Shown in pieces: positions 16,079 through 22,826 of a stretch of DNA of 64,000 bases. The stretch's first letter is position 1. Each line of letters opens with the position of its first letter. The notes under the pieces are model-generated. The model was not told the DNA's origin. It saw only the letters and a program-made list of their open reading frames with translations, and did no database searches. The stretch comes from Streptomyces sp. CBMA291 (GTDB taxonomy: Bacteria > Actinomycetota > Actinomycetes > Streptomycetales > Streptomycetaceae): assembly GCF_014596525.1 (NCBI RefSeq), contig NZ_MSJP01000011.1, forward strand, positions 90,222 to 154,221, read 5' to 3'. Made by a program: the position numbers and the translations under genes.

Positions 16079-17509
16079 ATGCCTCAGCTGTACTCCGTCG
16101 ACGACTGCGAGTCGCTGACGACCAAGCAGGTCCACGGCCTGTACAAGGACCACGTCAACAAGAGCCAGGTCTCCCTGATGACCTCCTTCGGCTTCGGCCA
16201 GGAGCTGGTGGAGAGCGCGGAGGGCGTCTGGATCACCCAGCGCGACGGACGCCGCGTCCTCGACTTCACCGGCGGCGTCGGGGTCCTCAACCACGGCCAC
16301 AACCACCCCCGGATCCTCGCCGCCCGGCAGCGCTTCCAGGAGCGCCGGAGCATGGAGGTCCACAAGACGTACTTCTCGCCGTACATCGCCGCCCTCGGCC
16401 ACAACCTGGCGGAGCTGCTGCCCGGCGACCTGAACATGTCGTTCTTCCCCAACTCCGGCGCGGAGGCGGTCGAAGGCGCGGTCAAGCTGGCGTACAAGTA
16501 CCACGGCGGGCGCCGCTCCCGGGTGCTGCGGGCGGACATCTCCTTCCACGGCAAGCTGCTCGGCTCGGGCAGCCTCACCGGCCAGAACCAGTCGACCTTC
16601 CAGTTCCCCGGCATCCCCGGCGTGGAGATCTTCCGCTACGGCGACCTGGCGTCGGTCACCGAGCTCGTCACCCGGCTGCGTACCGCCAAGGGCGAGTCGG
16701 ACGTGTACGCGATCCTCATCGAGCCGCTGTCGGCGTCCACGATGAACGAGTGCTCGGAGGAGTTCCTGCGCGGACTGCGGGAGATCTGCACGGCGGAGAA
16801 CATCGTGCTGCTCTTCGACGAGATCTACACCGGCTGGGGCAAGACGGGCACCCTCTTCCACTTCATGCGGTACGAGGGTCTGGTCCCCGACATCCTCACC
16901 ACCTCGAAGTCCTTCGGCGGCGGCAAGTCCTCCATCTCCGCCTTCGTCGCCCGCGAGCCGATCTTCCGCAAGGCGTACGACAACCTCACCGACGCCCTGC
17001 TCCAGTCGACGTCCACCACCTACTACGGCTTCGGCGAGGAGGCCGTCACCGCGATCGAGGCGGTCAACGTGGCCGTCGAGGACGACTATCCTGCCCGCGC
17101 CCGCGCCATCGAACGGATCCTCGCCCCCGGTCTGGAACGGATCGCCAAGGAGTACCCGGACGTGGTGGCGGAGGTCCGCGGCCACGGCGCGCTGCACGGC
17201 GTCTTCCTGCACAAGGGCCCGAAGGTGCTCGAAGTGCTGACGAAGCTGGTGCCCAGCGCGATGACGAAGGACCCGCGCTTCCGCACCAAGCTCGTCACCT
17301 CGTCGGTCGTCAACGCCCTCTACCGGGACCACGGCGTCTACACGTACTACACGCTCAACGGCGACAACCCGCTGATGGTGGCCCCCTCGCTGGTCGCCGA
17401 GCCCGAGGAGGTCGAGTACTTCCTCGCCTGCCTCGACGAGACCCTCGCGCAGGGTCTGCCCCGTCTGCTCACTCGTTTCGTCAAGGAGAAGGTGTCGTCG
17501 CTGTGGTAG
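16079..17509 (+). CDS. PLP-dependent class III aminotransferase
   Basis: 476-residue fold-type I aminotransferase of the ornithine/diaminobutyrate subgroup. Visible: the phosphate-binding NSGAEAVEGAVKLAYKY, FDEIYTGWGKTG with the PLP-pyridine Asp, and the Schiff-base Lys in ILTTSKSFGGGKS. ATG 16079 with GAAGGA upstream is preferred to a GTG at 16064. It is embedded between a membrane flippase-like gene and an SDR epimerase in one operon, overlapping the latter by 7 nt, so an amino sugar or amino-polyol precursor is a plausible product; diaminobutyrate-type chemistry is the alternative. Closest specificity cannot be told from sequence alone. Confidence 0.85.
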   Translation: MPQLYSVDDCESLTTKQVHGLYKDHVNKSQVSLMTSFGFGQELVESAEGVWITQRDGRRVLDFTGGVGVLNHGHNHPRILAARQRFQERRSMEVHKTYFSPYIAALGHNLAELLPGDLNMSFFPNSGAEAVEGAVKLAYKYHGGRRSRVLRADISFHGKLLGSGSLTGQNQSTFQFPGIPGVEIFRYGDLASVTELVTRLRTAKGESDVYAILIEPLSASTMNECSEEFLRGLREICTAENIVLLFDEIYTGWGKTGTLFHFMRYEGLVPDILTTSKSFGGGKSSISAFVAREPIFRKAYDNLTDALLQSTSTTYYGFGEEAVTAIEAVNVAVEDDYPARARAIERILAPGLERIAKEYPDVVAEVRGHGALHGVFLHKGPKVLEVLTKLVPSAMTKDPRFRTKLVTSSVVNALYRDHGVYTYYTLNGDNPLMVAPSLVAEPEEVEYFLACLDETLAQGLPRLLTRFVKEKVSSLW

Positions 17510-18549
17510 ATCGTGTGGTGGTGACCGGCGGTGCCGGCATGCTGGGTTCGACCCTGATCGAGCGGCTTCTCGCCGACGGGCGGCAGGTGCACTGCGTGGA
17601 CCTGCGGGCCCCGCGCACGGAGCACGCGGCCCTGACGCACACCGTCTCGGACGTCCGGGACGCCGTCGTGATGAAGCGGGTCACGGCCGAAGCGGACGCG
17701 GTGGTGCACTGCGCGGCGGCCCTGCCGAGCTATCCGGCGGAGACCATCCGTTCGGTGATCGTCGGCGGAACGGAGGCGGTCCTGACCGCCTCCGAGGCGA
17801 ACGCGGTCCCCCGGGTGGTGCACATCTCCTCGACCGCCGTCTACGGGCTGCCGAAGGTGGTGCCGACGCCGGAGGAGTACCCCCGCGAGCCCGTCGACAC
17901 CTACAGCGCGGCCAAGGCGGAGGCCGAGGAGGTCGCCGAGCGGTTCCGGGCGCGCGGCATGTGCCTGCCGATCCTGCGTCCGAAGACCTTCCTCGGGCCG
18001 GGCCGGATGGGCCTGTTCGCAATGCTCTTCGAGTGGGCGGAGGAGGGCCGGAACTTCCCCGTCCTCGGCCGGGGCGACGTCCGCACCCAGATGTTCGACG
18101 TGGCCGATCTGGTCGACGCGGTGGTGACCGCGATGGAGGCGCCGGGCGAACGCGCCAACGACACGTTCAACCTGGGCGCCACCGAATTCGGCACGATCCG
18201 CGAGGACTTCCAGGCCGTCCTGGACGCCGCCGGGCACGGCAAGCGGATCCGCTCGATGCCCGCGAAGCCCGCGCTCGCCGTCCTCGGCCTGCTCCAGCGC
18301 TCCGGACTCTCCCCGGTCTACGGGCGGCTGCTCCACAAGCTCCTCGACGACAGCTTCGTCTCCACCGACAAGGCCGGGGACGTCCTCGGCTTCCGGCCGA
18401 AGTACTCCAACCAGGACGCGATCCTGCGCACCTACGCCTGGTGGCGCGAGCACCAGCGCACCGCCCGCCCGGCCCCCGGCGGCCAGGGCGTCACCAGCGT
18501 CGAACCGTGGCGGCAGGGAGCCCTCTCCCTCGCCAAGGTCCTCTTCTAG
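17503..18549 (+). CDS. NAD-dependent nucleotide-sugar epimerase/dehydratase (extended SDR)
   Basis: 348-residue extended short-chain dehydrogenase. The Rossmann motif VVVTGGAGMLGS starts at residue 4; ISSTAVYG supplies the catalytic Ser/Thr and TYSAAK the Tyr-X3-Lys pair; DVADLVDAV is the usual substrate-domain segment. GTG 17503 lies inside the 3' end of the aminotransferase gene (7-nt overlap), with AAGGAGAAGG upstream. Probably epimerises or oxidises a sugar nucleotide or lipid-linked sugar, providing the keto group for the adjacent aminotransferase or the donor for the two GT2 enzymes. The substrate is unknown. Confidence 0.85.
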   Translation: MVDRVVVTGGAGMLGSTLIERLLADGRQVHCVDLRAPRTEHAALTHTVSDVRDAVVMKRVTAEADAVVHCAAALPSYPAETIRSVIVGGTEAVLTASEANAVPRVVHISSTAVYGLPKVVPTPEEYPREPVDTYSAAKAEAEEVAERFRARGMCLPILRPKTFLGPGRMGLFAMLFEWAEEGRNFPVLGRGDVRTQMFDVADLVDAVVTAMEAPGERANDTFNLGATEFGTIREDFQAVLDAAGHGKRIRSMPAKPALAVLGLLQRSGLSPVYGRLLHKLLDDSFVSTDKAGDVLGFRPKYSNQDAILRTYAWWREHQRTARPAPGGQGVTSVEPWRQGALSLAKVLF

Positions 18550-18562
18550 GAGCACGCCGAAC

Positions 18563-19606
18563 ATGTCCTTCCCCCTGGTCTCCGTCATCGTCCCCAACTA
18601 CAACTACGGCCGCTCCATCGGCCTCTGCGTCGAGGCGGCGCTCGCCCAGACGTATCCGAACATCGAGGTCGTCGTGGTCGACGACTGCTCCACCGACGAC
18701 TCCGCCGCGATCGCCGCGGCGGCCGGTGCCCGGGTGGTCTCCACCGGCGTCAACAGCGGGGTCGCCGTCGCCCGCAACCTCGGCGCGGAACTCTCCTCGG
18801 GCGAGATCCTGGTCTTCCTCGACTCGGACGTCGCCATGCACCCCGACGCGATCGCCAAGTCCGTCGGACTCCTCGGCTCCGGGCAGGGATACGGGGCGAT
18901 CTGCGGCACGTACGAGCCGGAGCCGCTGATCCGCGACAGCCTGATCGAGGAGTACCGCTCCCTCCAGCAGTACTACCTGCTGCTGAAGTCGGAAGGGATC
19001 ATCGACACCGTCCACACCGCGATCCTGGCCCTGCCCCGGCGGGTCTTCGACGAGGTGGGACCGTTCAACCCGCTCCTGCGGCACACCGAGGACCAGGACT
19101 ACGGGCGCCGGATCTCCGAGCGGTACACGGTCCTCAGCTCCCTCGACGTACGCGGCAGGCACGACCACGACGACACCGTCCGGATCGTGCTGCGCAAGGT
19201 CTTCGCCCGCGCCCGGCTCGCGGTGCCGCTGATCCTGGGCAGACGCCACCTCCAAGGCGGCTTCGTCACCGGTCCGCGTGCGGGCGCCAGCCTGGCCGCG
19301 CCCCTGACGGTCGCCGCGCTCGCCGCGCCCGTCCTGGGGGGCGCCCTCTGGTCGCTGCTCCCGCTGGCGCTCTTCGCGCTCGGCGTCTGGGGCGACCTGG
19401 ACATGTACCGGGAGGTGCGACGGCACCGGGGGCGCCTGTTCCTGGGGTACTTCGTGGCCGTCAACTTCCTGGTCAACCTGACGGTGTTCGCGGCGATCGG
19501 GGTCGCGGGCGTCCAGTGGCTGTGCTCGAAGCGGTTCCGGCACCTGTACGACCCGCAGCCGCTCCCCGAGCGGACCCGCCCGGTCGCGGGGGCCTCCCGT
19601 GGCTGA
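18563..19606 (+). CDS. GT2 glycosyltransferase with C-terminal membrane segments (second copy)
   Basis: 347-residue paralogue of the enzyme at 12855. GT-A motifs: SVIVPNYNYGRSI, VVVVDDCSTDDS, the DxD in LVFLDSDVAMHPDAI and the acceptor motif LRHTEDQDYGRRI. C-terminal hydrophobic helices from about residue 240 (LAAPLTVAALAAPVL, LLPLALFALGVW, FVAVNFLVNLTVFAAI) are longer than in the first copy. It follows the epimerase by 13 bp and overlaps the next gene by 8 nt. Two similar but clearly diverged GT2 enzymes in one operon suggest successive sugar additions or two acceptors on the same carrier. Confidence 0.88.
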   Translation: MSFPLVSVIVPNYNYGRSIGLCVEAALAQTYPNIEVVVVDDCSTDDSAAIAAAAGARVVSTGVNSGVAVARNLGAELSSGEILVFLDSDVAMHPDAIAKSVGLLGSGQGYGAICGTYEPEPLIRDSLIEEYRSLQQYYLLLKSEGIIDTVHTAILALPRRVFDEVGPFNPLLRHTEDQDYGRRISERYTVLSSLDVRGRHDHDDTVRIVLRKVFARARLAVPLILGRRHLQGGFVTGPRAGASLAAPLTVAALAAPVLGGALWSLLPLALFALGVWGDLDMYREVRRHRGRLFLGYFVAVNFLVNLTVFAAIGVAGVQWLCSKRFRHLYDPQPLPERTRPVAGASRG

Positions 19607-20801
19607 CACGCTCGTGCCGGGACCCGCGGGGGAACCGGCGGAGGCCGTACGGGAATCGCCCGGGTCCGTACGCCAGTCGGCGGAGGCCGTACGCGAGTCG
19701 GCGGCCCCCGGTCCCGCCGGCCGGGCGCGGGCCCGGGTCCGGCGCCGGAACGGGCTGGTGCTCGGCGCCGCCCTGGTCTGGCTCGCGCTGCTACTCGTGG
19801 AGTGGGCGGCGGACGGCCGGATCTGGCTGGGAAACCTGGTGGGCATCGTCCCACCTGCCGCGTTCGTCCTGGTCCCGCTGGTCCTCGCGGCCCTGGCGCC
19901 GCTGGCCCGGGGGGCCGCCCGGTGGCGGAGCCTGGCCGCCGTCGTGCTCGCGCTCCTGGTGGGCTTCGGGCAGTCGGGGCTCGACCCGGCGGCGCTGTGG
20001 CGGTCCACCCCGGGCCCCGGACCGGACTCCGTGCGGGTCTTCGCCTGGAACACCAACTCGTGGAACCAGCTGCTCGGCACCCAGGACCACTTCTACGCCT
20101 TCCTGAAGGCGAAGGACGCGGACGTCTATCTGCTGCACGAGTACCAGCACGTGACCGCCGACCGGAAGGGCAGGCTGCCCGTCGACGACCTGGCGCGGCT
20201 GCGCCGGGAGTTCCCCGGCTACCAGGTGGTCGTCAGGGGCGAGCTGGTGACGCTCTCCCGCTTCCCGGTGCTGCGGCAGCCCGCCGTGGGCCCCGCCGGT
20301 GACCTGCCGGTGGACGCGGACTGGCAGGCGGTCTACCGGGACGCCAAGGTCCTGCGCACGGACGTGCTGGTCAGGGGCCGGGCGGTGTCGTTCTACAACG
20401 TGCACATGCCGGTGTGGAACAGCATGCCGGACGGTCTCCTCTCGGCCGCGTTCTACCGGCACATGCGGGAGCGGTTCGCCCCGCGCCAGGCCCAGTACAC
20501 GGCCCTGGAGGCGGACCTCGCGGCCAACCGCAACCCGGTGGTGGTGGCGGGCGACTTCAACGCGACGGCCGCGATGTCCGACCTGGACCCGCTGCGGGAG
20601 CGCCTCGACGACGCGGCGGACGTGAGCACCGACCCGTACCCCACGAGCTGGGAGAAGGGTGGCTGGAAGCCGTTCTGGCGGACCGACTGGGCGTTCACCG
20701 GGAACGGGGCGAAGGCCGAGCGGTACGAGTTCAACGAGCCGGAGAAGCTGTCGGACCACGCGGTGCAGGACCTGTGGGTCGCGCTGCCGGGGAACGGGTG
20801 A
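19599..20801 (+). CDS. VanJ-like membrane-anchored EEP phosphatase, copy 1
   Basis: 400-residue protein with an Arg/Pro-rich N-terminus, three hydrophobic helices (about residues 50-65, 75-100, 108-125) and a C-terminal endonuclease/exonuclease/phosphatase domain expected outside the membrane. Catalytic signatures are complete: AWNTNSW, HEYQHV (metal Glu), NVHMPV (His), AGDFNAT (Asp-X-Asn), RTDWAF and SDHAVQ. This layout is that of VanJ/StaP, which act on undecaprenyl-linked pyrophosphates and confer teicoplanin resistance. In this cluster the natural role could be removing phosphate from a polyprenyl-phosphate-linked intermediate, or recycling the carrier. GTG 19599 overlaps the GT2 gene by 8 nt. 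Confidence 0.82.
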   Translation: MADTLVPGPAGEPAEAVRESPGSVRQSAEAVRESAAPGPAGRARARVRRRNGLVLGAALVWLALLLVEWAADGRIWLGNLVGIVPPAAFVLVPLVLAALAPLARGAARWRSLAAVVLALLVGFGQSGLDPAALWRSTPGPGPDSVRVFAWNTNSWNQLLGTQDHFYAFLKAKDADVYLLHEYQHVTADRKGRLPVDDLARLRREFPGYQVVVRGELVTLSRFPVLRQPAVGPAGDLPVDADWQAVYRDAKVLRTDVLVRGRAVSFYNVHMPVWNSMPDGLLSAAFYRHMRERFAPRQAQYTALEADLAANRNPVVVAGDFNATAAMSDLDPLRERLDDAADVSTDPYPTSWEKGGWKPFWRTDWAFTGNGAKAERYEFNEPEKLSDHAVQDLWVALPGNG

Positions 20802-21838
20802 GGGACGTGGTGGGGTACTGCGCCGGAGGCTGGGCGGTCTTCCTCGCCCTGCACCTCGCGCTGAACGGGCGCTGGTGGCCCTGGCTTGCGGTCTCGCTGC
20901 TGCCGCCGGTCCTCTTCGTCGCCGTACCGCTGGCCCTGCTCGTCGCGGCGGGAGCGGCGGGCGTGTCGGGAGCGGCGGGAGCCGCGGGCCCGGCGGGCAG
21001 TGGTCCGGAGGCGGTGCTCGCCGCCGGTTGTCTGCTCGCCGGGTGGACGCAGAGCGGGGTCAACTGGCGTGCTTTCGGCCATCGTCGGGGCCCGTCGGAG
21101 GGGCTGCGACTGGTGTCGTGGAACACTCAGCACTGGAACCAGGGCGGCGATCCCGACCGTTTCTACGGCTTCCTGCGCTCGCTGGGATCGGACGTCTACG
21201 TCCTCCAGGAGTATCTGAACGGCTTCGAGGGCGGCGAGGTCTGGGACATCGACGACGAGGCCCGGCTGCGGGCGGCGTTTCCCGGCCATCATCTGGCGGT
21301 GGGGAACAACTCGGTGACGCTGTCCCGGTTTCCGCCCTCGGGTCCGCCCGTCCCGGTCGGCGCCTGTTCGCTCCGGGTCGACCTGCGGGTCGGGGACGGG
21401 CTGCTGTCCACGTACAACGTGCACATCCCCGTCCAGCTGACCGTGATGAACCCGCTGCGTCCGGCCTTCTTCCGGGACATGCGGCGCCGGGCCGCCGCCC
21501 GTGACCGGGAGTACGCGGCGCTCGTCGCGGATCTGCGGGACAACCCGTATCCGGTCCTGGTGACCGGGGACTTCAACACCAGCGCGGCCATCGGGGACAT
21601 CCGCCGGATGCCCCGCTCGCTGCGCGACGCGATCGGCTCCTGCCGCTCGGTCCTCCCGGCCAGCTGGAACGCCCGCGCCCGGCTGCGGCTCTGGCGGATC
21701 GACTGGGCCTTCACCGGGGGCGGAGCCCGGGTCGGCGCGTACCGCTTCCGGGACGCGCAGGGCCTGTCGGACCACCTGGTCCAGGAGCTGACCGTGACGA
21801 CCCCCGGGGCCCTGGCGAGCGCCCCACCGACGTCATGA
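20798..21838 (+). CDS. VanJ-like membrane-anchored EEP phosphatase, copy 2
   Basis: 346-residue tandem paralogue of the preceding gene. Hydrophobic helices at the N-terminus (GGWAVFLALHLAL, WPWLAVSLLPPVLFVAVPLALLV, and around AAGCLLAG), then an EEP domain with SWNTQHWN, QEYLNG, NVHIPV, TGDFNTS, RIDWAFT and SDHLVQ, so all catalytic residues are present. Start GTG 20798 overlaps the previous TGA by 4 nt; a GTG at 20807 is an alternative. An Ala/Gly-rich stretch (VSGAAGAAGPAGSG) lies between helices 2 and 3. The tandem copies have diverged substantially, pointing to different substrates or successive dephosphorylations. Confidence 0.82.
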   Translation: MRDVVGYCAGGWAVFLALHLALNGRWWPWLAVSLLPPVLFVAVPLALLVAAGAAGVSGAAGAAGPAGSGPEAVLAAGCLLAGWTQSGVNWRAFGHRRGPSEGLRLVSWNTQHWNQGGDPDRFYGFLRSLGSDVYVLQEYLNGFEGGEVWDIDDEARLRAAFPGHHLAVGNNSVTLSRFPPSGPPVPVGACSLRVDLRVGDGLLSTYNVHIPVQLTVMNPLRPAFFRDMRRRAAARDREYAALVADLRDNPYPVLVTGDFNTSAAIGDIRRMPRSLRDAIGSCRSVLPASWNARARLRLWRIDWAFTGGGARVGAYRFRDAQGLSDHLVQELTVTTPGALASAPPTS

Positions 21839-21860
21839 CGACACGAGGAGAGCACCACTG

Positions 21861-22826
21861 ATGGAGTACACCAACCTGGGCGGGCCCGAGGGCCCGCGCG
21901 TGAGCACCCTGTGCCTGGGCACCCTGCCGTTCGGCACCCGGATCGACGAGGCCACCGCCTTCGCCGTCCTCGACCGTTTCCACGAGGCGGGCGGCACCTT
22001 CATCGACACCGCCAACACTTACGCCTTCTGGGAGCCGGGGGCGACGGGCGCCGAGAGCGAGCTGGTCATCGGCCGCTGGCTGCGCAGCCGGGGGGTGCGG
22101 GACGAGATGGTGATCGCGACCAAGGTCGGCGCGCTGCCGGAGCCGCTGGACGCGGCCTGGCCGGAGTACGCGGAGGGGCTCTCGACCCCGGTCCTCCGGC
22201 GGCAGGTGGAGCGGAGCCTGCGGAACCTGGGCACGGACCACATCGATCTGTACTACGCGCACATCGACGACCGGGCGACCCCGGTGGCGGAGACGATGGC
22301 CGCGTTCGGGGAGCTTGAGGACGCCGGGAAGATCGGCCGGGCGGGCTGTTCCAACTTCGCGGCCTGGCGGATCGAGGAGTCGCGGGCGGCGGCGGCGCTC
22401 GCCGGGGTGCCGGACTACGCGGCCGTGCAGCAGCGGTACACGTATCTGCGTCCGGCTCCCGGGGCGGAGTTCGGGGTGAACCCGCACGCCTCGGAGGAGC
22501 TGCTCGACTATCTGGGGACGCGGCCGGAGCTGACGTTCACGGCGTACACGACCCAGCTGACGGGGGCGTACACCGATCCGCGCAAGGAGGTGCCGGAGCA
22601 GTACCGGCACGCGGGTTCGGAGCGGCGGCTCAAGGCGCTCGCGGAGGCCGCGGCGGAGCTGGGGGTGACCGCCAACCAGGCGGTGCTGGCCTGGGCGATG
22701 GGCGGCGCGCTGCCCGTGCTTCCGGTGATCGGGGCGAGTTCGACGGCGCAGCTGGACGAGACGCTGGGCGCGGTAGGGCTGCGGCTCGACGCGGAGCTGA
22801 GGAAGCGGCTCGACGATGTCGACTGA
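21861..22826 (+). CDS. Aldo/keto reductase
   Basis: 321-residue (beta/alpha)8 NADPH-dependent oxidoreductase of the YajO/YghZ-like AKR group. Catalytic elements: DTANTYAFWEPG (Asp and Tyr), ATKVGA (Lys), DLYYAHIDD (His), and the cofactor-binding C-terminal segment VIGASSTAQLDETLG. It starts 22 bp after the EEP phosphatase and overlaps the MMPL gene by 11 nt, so it belongs to the same transcription unit. It could reduce a keto-sugar or other carbonyl made in the pathway; the substrate is not predictable. Confidence 0.88.
   Translation: MEYTNLGGPEGPRVSTLCLGTLPFGTRIDEATAFAVLDRFHEAGGTFIDTANTYAFWEPGATGAESELVIGRWLRSRGVRDEMVIATKVGALPEPLDAAWPEYAEGLSTPVLRRQVERSLRNLGTDHIDLYYAHIDDRATPVAETMAAFGELEDAGKIGRAGCSNFAAWRIEESRAAAALAGVPDYAAVQQRYTYLRPAPGAEFGVNPHASEELLDYLGTRPELTFTAYTTQLTGAYTDPRKEVPEQYRHAGSERRLKALAEAAAELGVTANQAVLAWAMGGALPVLPVIGASSTAQLDETLGAVGLRLDAELRKRLDDVD

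Noticed and set aside
14849..17332. 827-codon minus-strand frame
   Set aside because: Shadow of the accessory cluster genes; Gly/Arg/Val/Glu bias and no motif.
15430..17502. Upstream part of the long frame continuing into the epimerase
   Set aside because: Antisense-like Arg/Ala composition over the flippase and aminotransferase genes; the true epimerase starts at GTG 17503.
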